Part shown: positions 28,081 to 37,628 of the stretch, one piece after another | Layout of the letters: every line of letters starts with the position of its first letter | How positions within the stretch are numbered: the stretch's first letter is position 1 | Source of the DNA: an uncultured Parvularculaceae bacterium | GTDB lineage: Bacteria > Pseudomonadota > Alphaproteobacteria > Caulobacterales > Parvularculaceae | Assembly: GCA_947259375.1 (NCBI GenBank) | Contig: CAMYLZ010000027.1 | Span: forward strand, 99,254 to 163,253 | Reading direction: 5' to 3' | Length of the DNA stretch: 64,000 nt | Notes under the pieces: generated by a model | What the model saw: the letters and a program-made list of their open reading frames with translations, nothing else | Database searches by the model: none | Told to the model about the DNA's origin: nothing | Translations under genes and position numbers: made by a program

Positions 28081-29556
28081 ATGACGACCGAAATCCGCGT
28101 TCCGACTCTTGGCGAGTCCGTGACAGAAGCCACCATTGCCCGCTGGATCAAAAATGAAGGCGACGCGGTGAGCGCCGATGAACCGCTGGTGGAGCTTGAA
28201 ACCGACAAGGTGTCGGTCGAAGTGCCGGCCCCTGCGGCGGGCGTGCTGTCGAGCATTACCGCCAAAGAAGGCGATACGGTTGAAGTGAACGCGCTCCTCG
28301 GCGCGATCGAGGCTGGCGGCGCGCCGGCAAAGACGGCGGAAAAACCCGCGGCGGCGGCAACGTCGGCATCGGCGGATGGCGAGGAGATCGAGCTCAGGGT
28401 GCCGGCGTCCGGCGAATCCGTCACCGAGGCCGATATTGGCGAGTGGCTGAAAAAGGAAGGCGACCCGGTCGCGCTCGACGAGCCGGTGGTCAGCCTGGAA
28501 ACCGACAAGGCGGCCATGGACGTGCCGTCGCCGGCCAGCGGCGTGTTGAAGGAAATCAAGGTCAAGGAAGGCGAGACGGTTGAGGTGGGCGCGCTGCTCG
28601 CGATTATTTCCGCCGGCGCCGCCGCGGCCAAATCAAATGACGCGCCTGCGGCGAGCGCCCCGGAAGCGCCGGCCGCGGCTGGCGCACAGGCTGATACGCT
28701 GTCGCCCGCGCCGCGCCGCGTCGTGGCCGAACGCGGCCTTGACGCATCCGCCATTCAGGGCACCGGCAAGGATGGGCGCATCACCAAGGCTGATGCGCTC
28801 GCCGCTGAAGCGCGTCCGGTGCAAGCCAAAGCGCCGACAGCGCCGCGGGAGCTCGGTCCGCGTGAGGAGCGGGTGAAGATGTCCCGTTTGCGTCAGACCA
28901 TCGCCCGCCGCCTGAAAGAGGCGCAAGACACCGCGGCGATGCTGACCACTTTCAATGATGTCGACATGACGGCGGTGATGGATTCCCGCCGTCAGTACAA
29001 GGATCTGTTTGAGAAAAAGCATGGCGTCAAGCTTGGTTTCATGTCGTTCTTCGTCAAGGCTTGCGTTCATGCGCTGAAAGAAGTGCCGGACGTCAATGCC
29101 GAGATCGACGGTACGGATATCGTTTACAAGAACCATTACGACATTGGCGTTGCTGTCGGCAGCGACAAGGGGCTTGTGGTGCCGGTCGTTCGCGACGCCG
29201 ATCTGAAATCCATGGCGGAGATTGAGCTGGAGATCGCAGAGCTTGGCCGTCGCGCGCGTTCGGGCCAATTGACGCTTGAGGATATGCAGGGCGGCACCTT
29301 CACTATTTCCAATGGCGGCATTTACGGATCGCTCCTGTCGACGCCGATCCTCAATCAGCCGCAATCGGGCATTCTCGGCATGCACCGCATTGAAGAGCGT
29401 CCGATCGCCCGTAATGGCGAGGTGGTCATCCGTCCGATGATGTATCTGGCGATGTCCTATGATCACCGCATTGTCGACGGCAAAGGCGCGGTTACCTTCC
29501 TCGTGCGCGTGAAGGAAAACCTCGAAGACCCGCAGCGGTTATTGCTTGATCTGTAA
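28081..29556 (+). CDS. sucB: Dihydrolipoyl succinyltransferase (E2) with two lipoyl domains
   Basis: E2 core of the 2-oxoglutarate dehydrogenase complex, 491 residues. Two lipoyl domains are present: residues 1-78, with Lys43 in [10 protein letters not shown], and 103-178, with Lys143 in [11 protein letters not shown] peripheral subunit-binding domain (about 208-245, [14 protein letters not shown]) and a catalytic domain with His462 and Asp466 in [13 protein letters not shown] follow. Most bacterial SucB proteins have one lipoyl domain and about 400 residues, so the duplicate is unusual. It lies 34 bases after sucA. Confidence 0.96.
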   Translation: MTTEIRVPTLGESVTEATIARWIKNEGDAVSADEPLVELETDKVSVEVPAPAAGVLSSITAKEGDTVEVNALLGAIEAGGAPAKTAEKPAAAATSASADGEEIELRVPASGESVTEADIGEWLKKEGDPVALDEPVVSLETDKAAMDVPSPASGVLKEIKVKEGETVEVGALLAIISAGAAAAKSNDAPAASAPEAPAAAGAQADTLSPAPRRVVAERGLDASAIQGTGKDGRITKADALAAEARPVQAKAPTAPRELGPREERVKMSRLRQTIARRLKEAQDTAAMLTTFNDVDMTAVMDSRRQYKDLFEKKHGVKLGFMSFFVKACVHALKEVPDVNAEIDGTDIVYKNHYDIGVAVGSDKGLVVPVVRDADLKSMAEIELEIAELGRRARSGQLTLEDMQGGTFTISNGGIYGSLLSTPILNQPQSGILGMHRIEERPIARNGEVVIRPMMYLAMSYDHRIVDGKGAVTFLVRVKENLEDPQRLLLDL

Positions 29557-29589
29557 GGCGTGCGTTCAGCGCGCGGATCGTGTTAAGCT

Positions 29590-29615
29590 CCCCTCCCTGA
29601 CCAATCAAGGAGGGG
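29590..29615 (+). other. Hairpin containing the ribosome site of the next gene
   Basis: CCCCTCC at 29590-29596 pairs perfectly with GGAGGGG at 29609-29615 around a 12-base loop. The 3' arm is the only ribosome site for ATG 29620, so translation may be limited by RNA folding. No U-tract follows, which argues against a terminator. Confidence 0.45.
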
Positions 29616-29619
29616 CCAA

Positions 29620-30033
29620 ATGCTTCGTGGAATAGCCGCCATTGTCGCCGGGGTGATCGCCGGCATTGTCGTGATCATGCTGGTTGAAAGCGCGGGGCAC
29701 CTGATCTTCCCGCCGCCTGAAGGTGTCGATCTCAAAGACCCTGAGGCCTTGCAGTCGGTCATGAACGAGATTCCGCTCGGTGCGAAGCTCGCTGTGCTGA
29801 TCGCATGGGGGCTTGGCGTCGCCGCCGGCGCAATAGTTGCCCGTCTCATCGCCAATCGCGGCGTCTTTCCCGCCATGGCGGTGGCTGCGGTGCTGTTTGC
29901 CGGCGCGGCGTATACGATGACGGTCATTCCGCACCCCGCCTGGATGATCGTCGGGGCGGTGGCGGCGACCCTGGCAGGCGCTTTCCTGGCGATCATGGCG
30001 ACGCCGTCAAAAGGCGCCAGCGCGTCCAGTTGA
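29620..30033 (+). CDS. Small inner-membrane protein, unknown function
   Basis: A 137-residue integral membrane protein with four predicted hydrophobic helices: about residues 4-28, 56-80, 83-101 and 105-127. Between helices 1 and 2 lies a polar loop with PPPEGVDLKDPEAL. I do not recognise a named family. It lies between sucB and lpd and is followed by a strong terminator, so it may end the suc transcript. Its ribosome site is inside a hairpin. Confidence 0.75.
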   Translation: MLRGIAAIVAGVIAGIVVIMLVESAGHLIFPPPEGVDLKDPEALQSVMNEIPLGAKLAVLIAWGLGVAAGAIVARLIANRGVFPAMAVAAVLFAGAAYTMTVIPHPAWMIVGAVAATLAGAFLAIMATPSKGASASS

Positions 30034-30082
30034 CCTTCACGGCGGCGCGAGTAAGGTCGCGCCAACTCGCAAGACGCTAATA

Positions 30083-30113
30083 GACCGGCGCCGGACGCGC
30101 CGGTCGATTTTTT
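30083..30113 (+). terminator. Intrinsic terminator after the suc block
   Basis: GACCGGCG at 30083-30090 pairs with CGCCGGTC at 30098-30105 around a seven-base loop, followed by a run of six T at 30108-30113. It lies 50 bases after the membrane gene and 43 before lpd. Confidence 0.8.
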
Positions 30114-30155
30114 GGCGCGGCGCGATATCCTGCATTGAGCATTCAAGGAGCATTC

Positions 30156-31562
30156 ATGGCCGACCAATTTGACGTTGTGATTATCGGCGCTGGGCCTGGC
30201 GGGTATAACGCGGCGATCCGCGCCGGCCAGTTGGGGCTGAAGACGGCGATCATCGAAAAGCGCGAGTCCAAAAAGCTTGGCGGCACCTGCCTCAATGTCG
30301 GCTGCATCCCTTCAAAAGCATTGCTCCACGCCTCGCAACTTTACGAGATCGCCGATAAGGATTTCGAAAGCCTCGGCATCAAGACAGGCGGGCTTTCGCT
30401 CAACCTCAAGCAGATGCTGAAACAGAAAGACGACGCCGTCGAGGGGCTGACAAAGGGCGTCGAGTTTCTGATGAAAAAGAACAAGGTCGAGGTCTTTCTT
30501 GGAGCGGGCGAAATCCTGTCCGCCAATCGCGTGCTGGTCAGCGGCGCGGATGGCGACAAGGAACTCGAGACGAAAAACATCGTTATCGCCACCGGTTCGG
30601 AGGTTACGCCTTTGCCTGGCGTCGATATCGACGAAAAGCAGATCGTTTCGTCCACCGGCGCGCTCGGTTTTGACAAGGTTCCGGCGCATCTCGTGGTTAT
30701 TGGCGGCGGCGTCATCGGGCTGGAGCTCGGTTCGGTCTGGCGGCGTCTCGGCGCCAAAGTGACCGTAGTCGAGTTTCTTGATCGCATCCTGCCGACCATG
30801 GATGGCGAAGTTTCAAAGCAGTTCCAGCGCATTTTGAAAAAACAGGGCGTCGATTTCATGCTCTCATCGAAAGTGACGGGCGCGAAGAAAACCAAAGACG
30901 GCGTTTCGTTAAGCGTTGAGCCCGCCGCCGGGGGCGAGCCCAAGAGCATCGCCTGCGACGCCGTGCTTGTCGCCATCGGACGGCGTCCGCATGCGGAAGG
31001 GCTGGGGCTTGAGACGGTTGGCGTCAAAGCCGACAAGCGCGGTTTCATCGAAACCGATCATTTCAAAACAAGCGTTCCGGGCATTTGGGCGATTGGCGAT
31101 TGCATTACCGGGCCGATGCTCGCCCACAAGGCTGAGGATGACGGCACGGCATGCATTGAGCTGATCGCCGGCAAGGCGGGGCATGTCAATTACGATACGG
31201 TGCCGAATGTCGTTTACACTTATCCGGAAGTCGCCTCCGTCGGCAAAACGGAAGAGCAGCTCAAAGAGGCGGGCGTTGAATACAAAACGGGCAAGTTTCC
31301 GTTCATGGCGAATTCCCGCGCTAAAACAAATCATGAGACGGACGGTTTCGTGAAGGTGCTGGCGGATGCGAAGACCGACCGCGTGCTGGGCGTGCATATT
31401 GTCGGCGTCGAGGCTGGCGAACTGATCGCCGAAGCGGTCAGCGTCATGGAGTTTGGCGGCGCGTCGGAAGACATCGCGCGAACCTGCCATGCCCATCCGA
31501 CGCGCTCCGAAGCGGTTCGTCAGGCGGCGATGGGCGTCGAAGGCTGGACCATGCAGGCCTAG
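30156..31562 (+). CDS. lpdA: Dihydrolipoyl dehydrogenase (E3)
   Basis: Flavoprotein E3 that re-oxidises the dihydrolipoyl arms of 2-oxo acid dehydrogenases with NAD+. The 468-residue protein has the FAD motif [14 protein letters not shown] (7-20), the redox disulfide [13 protein letters not shown], the NAD motif [33 protein letters not shown] and the C-terminal catalytic [12 protein letters not shown] 30156 is set by AAGGAG eight bases upstream. A terminator upstream means it probably has its own promoter. Confidence 0.97.
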   Translation: MADQFDVVIIGAGPGGYNAAIRAGQLGLKTAIIEKRESKKLGGTCLNVGCIPSKALLHASQLYEIADKDFESLGIKTGGLSLNLKQMLKQKDDAVEGLTKGVEFLMKKNKVEVFLGAGEILSANRVLVSGADGDKELETKNIVIATGSEVTPLPGVDIDEKQIVSSTGALGFDKVPAHLVVIGGGVIGLELGSVWRRLGAKVTVVEFLDRILPTMDGEVSKQFQRILKKQGVDFMLSSKVTGAKKTKDGVSLSVEPAAGGEPKSIACDAVLVAIGRRPHAEGLGLETVGVKADKRGFIETDHFKTSVPGIWAIGDCITGPMLAHKAEDDGTACIELIAGKAGHVNYDTVPNVVYTYPEVASVGKTEEQLKEAGVEYKTGKFPFMANSRAKTNHETDGFVKVLADAKTDRVLGVHIVGVEAGELIAEAVSVMEFGGASEDIARTCHAHPTRSEAVRQAAMGVEGWTMQA

Positions 31563-31572
31563 CGTGCCGGCG

Positions 31573-32031
31573 ATGACGAAGCCGGTTTCGATCCGCCCGA
31601 TTGAAGAGCGGGATGTTGAGCAATTACTCGATTTGATGCGCGCGCTCGCAGACAATCAGGGTGAGCGGGAATATCTGACAGTGACGGCGGCGCAATTGCG
31701 CGAATCCGGTTTTGGCGCGCATCCGCAATGGCGCGGACTCTTTGTCGAGGTCGATGGCGAAATCGCCGGATATGCAACCTACACCCAGGACTTTCACCTC
31801 TGGAGCGGCGCCCCGCGCATGACGCTGGATGATTTGTTCGTGCAGCCAAGATTTCGCAGTCACGGCCTTGGCGAAAAGCTCATGCGGGCGGTGTTCGATC
31901 AAGCGACAAAGGCCGGCGCCTATGTGAGTTGGACGGTGCAGACGGGTAATCATCGCGCGATCGCTTTTTATGAGCGCCTTGGCGCGAGCGTTCATGCAAT
32001 CGGAAAATGCGGCTGGCGATCAGGTCAATAA
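31573..32031 (+). CDS. GNAT acetyltransferase
   Basis: A 152-residue GNAT-fold acetyltransferase. DDLFVQPRFRSHGLGEKLMRAV contains the acetyl-CoA pyrophosphate loop (RSHGLG) and TGNHRAIAFYERLGA the C-terminal motif, resembling polyamine (SSAT-like) or amino-acid acetylating members, including WSGAPRMTLDDLFV. The substrate is unproven. ATG 31573 lies 10 bases after the lpd stop; GTG 31564 is an alternative. It is likely co-transcribed with lpd. Confidence 0.85.
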   Translation: MTKPVSIRPIEERDVEQLLDLMRALADNQGEREYLTVTAAQLRESGFGAHPQWRGLFVEVDGEIAGYATYTQDFHLWSGAPRMTLDDLFVQPRFRSHGLGEKLMRAVFDQATKAGAYVSWTVQTGNHRAIAFYERLGASVHAIGKCGWRSGQ

Positions 32032-32074
32032 ACTTCGCGCGCAACCGGGCGCGCCTGGACAGGGGTGACGCGAT

Positions 32075-32326
32075 TTGGACATTCAGTTTCACGATTTCGT
32101 CGGGTTCGCTGGCGTCGCGCTGATTGTCGGCACCTATTTTCTATCGCAAGTAGGCAAGATGGAAGTGACGCGGCCTGCCTATCCGGCGCTTAACGGGGCC
32201 GGCGCGTTGCTCATCCTGTTTTCGCTCACCCACACTTTCAACGCCGCGTCCTTCGTCATCGAATTATTCTGGCTGGCGATATCGGCGATCGGTCTCGTCC
32301 GCGCCTTGAGGCGGCGCATGAAATAA
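32075..32326 (+). CDS. Small membrane protein, CBU_0592-like
   Basis: An 83-residue protein with three hydrophobic segments (about 8-28, 39-53 and 56-75). GVALIVGTYFLSQVGKM, the LNGAGALLILFSL stretch and FVIELFWLAIS fit the small uncharacterised membrane family typified by CBU_0592. The start is a TTG at 32075 with AGGGGTGA about seven bases upstream. It follows the acetyltransferase by 43 bases. Confidence 0.72.
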   Translation: MDIQFHDFVGFAGVALIVGTYFLSQVGKMEVTRPAYPALNGAGALLILFSLTHTFNAASFVIELFWLAISAIGLVRALRRRMK

Positions 32327-32553
32327 CTCCAAGGCCGGGACGAAACGAGAACGTTGGCTCCGCAAGCAGCGCGCAAACAGAGCCGCCTCTTGTCAAATGC
32401 GCGAGCGGCGCCCGGTCTCGGCCTAAACGTCTGGATTTCAGGCGTCTTTTGAGCATAAAGTGCGCGTTAATCCGCCGCCCAGGGGCTATGGGTGGCGAGA
32501 CGATAATCTAATCGGGCGCCCGGTCGGTGGGGCCTGCGCCCAAGGGAGTGTTT

Positions 32554-34389
32554 ATGAGCGAGACGAGCGTAGCGCAGCCGGGCGGCGTGCGTGATACAGG
32601 GTTTTTCGGCCATCCGCGCGGACTGGCGATCCTGTTCCTGACCGAGATGTGGGAGCGGTTTTCCTATTATGGCATGCGCGGGCTGTTGATCCTCTATCTG
32701 ACGCAGCATTTCCTGTTTTCCGATGAACGCTCCGCGCTGATGTATGGCGCTTATACGGCGCTCGTTTACGTCATGACGATTATCGGGGGCTCGCTCGCCG
32801 ACCGCTATCTCGGCCAGCGCAAGGCGGTCACCTTCGGCGCCATCCTTCTTGTGCTCGGCCATTTCGGCATGGCGTTCGAGGGCGAGGGTTCGAAGGAAAT
32901 CCTCACCTATCAGGGGCAGGAATATGAGATCACGCTCGATGGCCGCGGAGATGTCGGCCAGTTGATCGTCTCCGAGTCCGGCCAATCGGCGATTTCGTTC
33001 AGTGAGGGCGGCAAGGATATGGTGATCGCCGATCCGCAAGCGGTCGGTCTGCCGGAAAGTATTCCGGTCGCTGATTATGAAACGCGGGTGGAGCAGGAAC
33101 AGCTTTACGTCAATATTCTCTATCTGTCGCTCGCGCTGATCATCGCCGGCGTTGGTTATTTGAAAGCGAATATCTCAACCATTGTCGGCGCGCTTTATCG
33201 GCTCGAAGACAAGCGGCGCGATTCCGGGTTCACGATTTTCTATATGGGGATCAATCTCGGATCCTTCCTCGCTTCGATTTTCTGCGGTTATCTCGGTATC
33301 GCTTATGGCTGGAAATACGGTTTCGGCCTTGCCGGCATCGGCATGTTCCTTGGCCTTCTCGTTTTCATTTTCGGACAGAAATGGCTGGAAGGCCGCGCTG
33401 AGCCGCCCAATCCTGAAAAGCTGAAAGAAAAAGTCTTCGGCCCGGTCAATATAGAGGCCGCTTGCTATCTGATCGGCATTGGCATCATCGCCGTTTCGAT
33501 GCTGCTGGTGATGAACGCCCATATCATTCCCGACTGGTTCGTCGGCTCGTTGGGCATCGCCGTGTTGATTGGCTTGGTTTCCTATACGGTGATCAAGTTG
33601 CGCGGCGAGGAGCGCGACCGCATGTTTGCGGCGCTCTACTTCATCCTGGCGCAGATACCGTTCTGGGCGCTGTTCGAGCAGGCCGGCTCGTCCCTGAACC
33701 TCTTTACGAACCGTCTTGTCGATAAGACGGTGTTCGGATGGGAAGTCTATGCGCCGATTTTCCAGTCGCTGAATGCCGGCTTTATTTTCATTTTTGCACC
33801 GCTGATCGCCTGGATGTGGGTGGCGCTCGCCAAACGCAATCGCGAGCCGTCGACGCCTGTGAAATTCGCTATCGGCGTGTTCGGCGTCGGCCTTGGCTTC
33901 CTCGCCCTGGTAGGCGGCATGAAAGCGTCTGGCGCCACTGGCATGACCGCGGTCGGATTCATTTTCCTGATCTACTGGATGCATACGATGGCGGAACTGT
34001 TGGTCTCGCCGGTCGGTCTGTCGGCGGTGACCAAAATGGCGCCGGCGCGCGTCGTCGGCCTCGCTATGGGTTCGTGGTTTCTCTATTCGGGCTTGTCGAA
34101 CTATCTTGCGGGCGTCATCGCGCGCGGTACGGGCGCCGAGACCATTGGCGGTCAGATCACCGATGTTGCTGCGGCAAAGGCGACCTACGCGACGGTCTAT
34201 ACGAATGTCGCTTATGTCGGAATGGCGATCGGCGTCTTCATGTTGCTGATTTCGCCGTTGATCAAACGCCTGATGCATCTTGAAACCCTGAAGGGCGATC
34301 CGGCGCACCATCTCGCTGGTGAAGCGGAGCTTGGCCAACCAGGCGCTGGCGGCATCCACCCGCCCGAAAAAGGCCAGCCGGCTGAATAG
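32554..34389 (+). CDS. Proton-coupled oligopeptide transporter (POT/PTR2 family) with an inserted loop
   Basis: Imports di- and tripeptides with protons. The 611-residue protein has the POT signature ExxERFSYYG at residues 31-40, GGSLADRYLGQRK after helix 2, and FTIFYMGINLGSF for the family signature on helix 5. Between helices 3 and 4 (about residues 109-183) there is a hydrophilic, beta-rich insertion that well-studied bacterial POTs lack. The C-terminal tail is soluble. ATG 32554 has AAGGGAG at good spacing. A strong terminator follows the gene. Confidence 0.93.
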   Translation: MSETSVAQPGGVRDTGFFGHPRGLAILFLTEMWERFSYYGMRGLLILYLTQHFLFSDERSALMYGAYTALVYVMTIIGGSLADRYLGQRKAVTFGAILLVLGHFGMAFEGEGSKEILTYQGQEYEITLDGRGDVGQLIVSESGQSAISFSEGGKDMVIADPQAVGLPESIPVADYETRVEQEQLYVNILYLSLALIIAGVGYLKANISTIVGALYRLEDKRRDSGFTIFYMGINLGSFLASIFCGYLGIAYGWKYGFGLAGIGMFLGLLVFIFGQKWLEGRAEPPNPEKLKEKVFGPVNIEAACYLIGIGIIAVSMLLVMNAHIIPDWFVGSLGIAVLIGLVSYTVIKLRGEERDRMFAALYFILAQIPFWALFEQAGSSLNLFTNRLVDKTVFGWEVYAPIFQSLNAGFIFIFAPLIAWMWVALAKRNREPSTPVKFAIGVFGVGLGFLALVGGMKASGATGMTAVGFIFLIYWMHTMAELLVSPVGLSAVTKMAPARVVGLAMGSWFLYSGLSNYLAGVIARGTGAETIGGQITDVAAAKATYATVYTNVAYVGMAIGVFMLLISPLIKRLMHLETLKGDPAHHLAGEAELGQPGAGGIHPPEKGQPAE

Positions 34390-34412
34390 GCTGGCGCTTT
34401 GTGAAGCGAACA

Positions 34413-34444
34413 CGCCCGGCGGCGCCAACCGCCGGGCGTTTTTT
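34413..34444 (+). terminator. Intrinsic terminator after the peptide transporter
   Basis: A perfect ten-base stem (CGCCCGGCGG at 34413-34422 with CCGCCGGGCG at 34429-34438), a six-base loop and six T at 34439-34444. It lies 24 bases after the transporter stop. Confidence 0.9.
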
Positions 34445-34481
34445 GTGCTAGTCTCGGCGCCCGGAGTGAGGTGATCAGCAA

Positions 34482-35045
34482 ATGGCCAACCGGCTTTCGA
34501 AAATCGTCACCCGCGGCGGCGACAAGGGGGAGACCTCTCTTGCCGACGGCGCCCGTCTGCCCAAGGATGATCCGCGCGTCGCGCTGTTGGGCGATGTTGA
34601 TGAACTCAATAGCTGGATCGGCGTTGTCGCCGCGCATGTGACGCATGAGGCGTTGGGAAAATTGCTGCAAGACGTTCAGCATGATTTGTTTGATCTCGGC
34701 GGGGCGCTGTCTTTTCCTGGTGCGCCGCTTTTGTCCGAACGCCATGTTTCACGGCTTGATGCGGCGGCAGGCGCGCTGAATGCAGAATTACCGCCGTTGA
34801 AGGAGTTTATTTTGCCGGGCGGCGCGCCGGCGCTCGCTTTCGCTCATGTGGCGCGCACCGTGTGCCGGCGGGTTGAGCGGGCGATGGCCGCGTTTTATCG
34901 AACTGCGCCGGAAGCGGCTCATGCGCTTTCCTATCTTAATCGCTTGTCGGACGTCCTTTTCATTGCCGCGCGTATTGAGGCGAAGCACAAGGGCGTTGAG
35001 GAAATCTACTGGCGGAAAGAAAACGCTCTTTCTACGGAGGGTTAG
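34482..35045 (+). CDS. pduO: ATP:cob(I)alamin adenosyltransferase, PduO type
   Basis: Adds the 5'-deoxyadenosyl group to cobalamin to make adenosylcobalamin. The 187-residue protein has TRGGDKGETSLADG (10-23), the ATP-binding stretch, DPRVALLGDVDELNSWIG and the C-terminal RRVERAM and LNRLSDVLF motifs of the PduO family. It converges on the B12 transport operon: its stop overlaps the btuD stop by four bases. With the transporter next door it forms an uptake-and-adenosylation module. Confidence 0.95.
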   Translation: MANRLSKIVTRGGDKGETSLADGARLPKDDPRVALLGDVDELNSWIGVVAAHVTHEALGKLLQDVQHDLFDLGGALSFPGAPLLSERHVSRLDAAAGALNAELPPLKEFILPGGAPALAFAHVARTVCRRVERAMAAFYRTAPEAAHALSYLNRLSDVLFIAARIEAKHKGVEEIYWRKENALSTEG

Positions 35046-35818
35046 TTTCCAAGCGGCCGCAGGCGGATGTCGGGTCCGTCCTGGGTGATGTTTATCGCCG
35101 CATCGACGTTAAAAATCTCGTGCAGCAATGACGGCGTCAACACGTCTTTCGGTGTGCCGTCGGCGGCGACATGGCCCCCGCCAAGCATGACCAAACGGGT
35201 GCAATAGCGCGCTGCGAGCGACAGATCGTGCAAGGCGGCGATGACGGCGCGTCCTTCATCCGTTTTCGCGCGCAACAGCGCCATCACGCTTAGCTGGTGC
35301 GCCGGGTCGAGCGCGGCGATTGGTTCATCGGCCAGCAAAAGCGGCGTTTCGCCGGCAAGCGCTCTCGCGAGATGCACGCGGGCGAGCTCGCCGCCGGACA
35401 GATCGGCTGCCGGACGGTCGGCGAATTGCGCGGCGCCGGCCTCATCCATGGCCCGGTCAATCGCGGCCGCATCTCGCGGGGCCTCGCCAAGCGGGGCGCC
35501 GAAAGAGAACCGCCCAAGCGCAACGATTTCTCGGGCGGTCACCGACCAGAATACCGGACGGGCTTGCGGCAGGTAGGCAATGCGCCGCGCGCGTTCCGGC
35601 GCCGTCAAACTGCGTAATGGCGCGCCAGCGCTTAAGCAGGCGCCGGCACTGGCCGGCAGCAGCCCGGCGGCGGTCTTTAACAAGGTCGATTTGCCGGCGC
35701 CATTCGGTCCGATCAGGCCGACAAATTCGCCTCTATTGATGTCGAGGGACGCATTGGAGATGACGCGCCGTGCGCCAAGCCAAACGCTCACCTCTTGCAA
35801 AGACAGGAGCGCGCTCAT
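35042..35818 (-). CDS. btuD: Cobalamin ABC transporter, ATP-binding protein
   Basis: A 258-residue ABC ATPase of the BtuD/FecE/FepC group. Walker A is GPNGAGKST, the signature LSGGELARVHLARAL, Walker B LLLADEPIAALDP and the H-loop ALHDLSLAARYC. It begins within the stop of btuC (ATGA at 35815-35818) and powers the BtuC permease. Assignment to B12 rather than iron or heme comes from the riboswitch and the BtuB-like receptor at the start of the operon. Confidence 0.9.
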   Translation of the reverse strand: MSALLSLQEVSVWLGARRVISNASLDINRGEFVGLIGPNGAGKSTLLKTAAGLLPASAGACLSAGAPLRSLTAPERARRIAYLPQARPVFWSVTAREIVALGRFSFGAPLGEAPRDAAAIDRAMDEAGAAQFADRPAADLSGGELARVHLARALAGETPLLLADEPIAALDPAHQLSVMALLRAKTDEGRAVIAALHDLSLAARYCTRLVMLGGGHVAADGTPKDVLTPSLLHEIFNVDAAINITQDGPDIRLRPLGN

Positions 35819-36813
35819 GATGCAATCCGTTTCGTCGTCGCCGCGACCCAGACAAATCCCGGCGCGCCGATTAGCGCCGCCGCGACGCCGAGTTTCAATT
35901 CCTGATCGAACGGCAATAGGCGGATGGCGATGTCGGCGATCGCCAGCGCTGCTCCGCCGAGAAGCGCGCTCGGCAACAAGATGCGCGCCGGGTCATGGCC
36001 GGCGAATGCGCGCGCCAGATGCGGCGCGACAATGCCGATAAAGCCGATGGCGCCGGCGATCGAAACGCTGGCGCCGACAAGCACCGCCGCGCCGGCGATT
36101 ACCATCGCCCGCGTTCGCGCCAGATCGGCGCCGATGCTGGCCGCGGTTTCCTCGCCAAGGGTCAGCGCCCGCAAGCCGGGCGCGGCGGCGATGATGAAGA
36201 GGGCGCCGCAAAGAGCGAATGGCGCGGCAAGCGCGAGATCGCGAAAGCTGCGATTGGCGACCGTGCCGAACAGCCAGTTGACGAGGTCGGAAAGCGCAAA
36301 CGGGTTCGGCGCGAGATTCATGGCGAGCGAGATGAGCGCGCCGCAAAAGGACGACAGCCCGACGCCGATCAGGATAAGACGCGCCGTCGATACGCGCCCG
36401 GCCCCAAGCAGGTAAAGCAGCGCCGTCGCCATCAGTGCAAAGAAGATGGCGGCGATCGGCGTCGCCCAGAAAGCGATAGCGGCGATGTTGAAATAAATCA
36501 CGATGATCGCCCCCAGGGCCGAGGCGGCGGAAACGCCAAGCACGCCTGGATCGGCGAGCGGATTGCGCAACAGGCCTTGCAATCCTGCGCCGGCAAGCCC
36601 CAGACAAGCGCCCGCCACCCATGCCGCCAGCACGCGGGGCAGGCGGATTTCCCGAATGATGGCGGATGTCGCGCCTTGATCCGAAACGAGCGCCGCGAGC
36701 GCCTCTTGCGCACTGAACTGCGCCGGACCAATGAAAAGCGCGCTTGCGATCGCGGTCACAGATATAGCGAGGAGCATGCTCGCCAACGCAAAAGGTGAAA
36801 TCGGCGTTTTCAT
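35815..36813 (-). CDS. btuC: Cobalamin ABC transporter, permease
   Basis: A 332-residue inner-membrane permease of the FecCD/BtuC family with about ten helices. Family stretches include LPRVLAAWVAGACLGLAGAGLQ, NPLADPGVLGVSAASALGA and GFIGIVAPHLARAFAGHDPA. ATG 36813 overlaps the btuF stop (ATGA), which favours it over an upstream in-frame start at 36876. Its stop in turn overlaps the btuD start. Confidence 0.92.
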   Translation of the reverse strand: MKTPISPFALASMLLAISVTAIASALFIGPAQFSAQEALAALVSDQGATSAIIREIRLPRVLAAWVAGACLGLAGAGLQGLLRNPLADPGVLGVSAASALGAIIVIYFNIAAIAFWATPIAAIFFALMATALLYLLGAGRVSTARLILIGVGLSSFCGALISLAMNLAPNPFALSDLVNWLFGTVANRSFRDLALAAPFALCGALFIIAAAPGLRALTLGEETAASIGADLARTRAMVIAGAAVLVGASVSIAGAIGFIGIVAPHLARAFAGHDPARILLPSALLGGAALAIADIAIRLLPFDQELKLGVAAALIGAPGFVWVAATTKRIAS

Positions 36814-37628
36814 TTCACAGCAGCGGCCTTGTCCGCGATGGTCTCTGCCGCGTCGATAGCGAACCATCCAGCGCAAGAGATGAGATCAGGCGTTAGAAAA
36901 ACACTCGGTGTTTCTTCAAGTTGCTTTTGGAGCGCCGGATGGCGCGCCGCCGACCAATGATTGATGTCGTCATCGCGGGAAATGAAAAAACCGGCGACAA
37001 TCAGTTGCGGCGGGTCCAGCAGCAAGGCCTCCGCCGGCAGCGCAGGCCAGTAAGCATGGCCGTTTGCGGATGTAATGTTCACGACGCCGGCTTCGCTGAG
37101 GATGGCGTCGATCATCGTGCGCGCGCCGGCGGTGACGCCGCCCGGCGTGACATAAAGCGCGCGAATATTGCTCGGCGCCGCCGCGCGCAGCGCCGCGAGG
37201 CGGGCATCAAACGCATCGATCAGCGCTTCGCCGCGCTCGATTTGTTGGAGCGCGGCGGCGACAAGGCGAACATTGTCCCTGACGCCGCGGAAATCTTCCG
37301 GATAGCCGAGCGATACGACCTCAGCGCCAAAGCGGGCGAAGGCGGCATTCGCGTTCGGGCCGCCGCCCCATTGCCGGATGACGAGATCCGGCGCCAGCGC
37401 AAGCGCTTCTTCCGCTGTCGGGCGTATACGTTTATGGGCCTTGGCTCGTGCGCGCATATATGAATAGTCTTTGTCGGCGCCGCGCGAGACGGCGCGGATC
37501 TGATCCGGATCGGCAAGCATCAGCACATATTGATCCGAACAATAATCGAGCGAAACGACGCTCGGCTTGGCGGCGGCGCCGGCGACGCTCATGAACGCCG
37601 CCGCAAGGAGAATGACCGCGTGCTTCAA
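36810..37628 (-). CDS. btuF: Cobalamin ABC transporter, periplasmic binding protein
   Basis: A 272-residue class III periplasmic binding protein. A signal peptide covers about residues 1-20 (LLAAAFMSVAGAAA). The mature start, PSVVSLDYCSDQYVLMLADP, and APDLVIRQWGG match the BtuF/FepB fold. The final helices end in ADKAAAVK. It is translationally coupled on both sides, by ATGA overlaps with btuB and btuC. The ligand is inferred from the riboswitch. Confidence 0.85.
   Translation of the reverse strand: MKHAVILLAAAFMSVAGAAAKPSVVSLDYCSDQYVLMLADPDQIRAVSRGADKDYSYMRARAKAHKRIRPTAEEALALAPDLVIRQWGGGPNANAAFARFGAEVVSLGYPEDFRGVRDNVRLVAAALQQIERGEALIDAFDARLAALRAAAPSNIRALYVTPGGVTAGARTMIDAILSEAGVVNITSANGHAYWPALPAEALLLDPPQLIVAGFFISRDDDINHWSAARHPALQKQLEETPSVFLTPDLISCAGWFAIDAAETIADKAAAVK

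Noticed and set aside
27648..28754. Antisense Ser/Ala/Thr-rich frame over the sucA-sucB junction
   Set aside because: Low-complexity composition mirrors the Ala-rich linkers of SucB on the other strand.
32427..32445. Weak hairpin before the peptide transporter, read as a terminator
   Set aside because: Only a seven-base stem with one mismatch and a short T-run; not listed as a feature.
33175..34428. Antisense frame of 417 codons over the peptide transporter
   Set aside because: Rich in His, Arg and Asp without a fold or motif; the sense strand codes a clear transporter.
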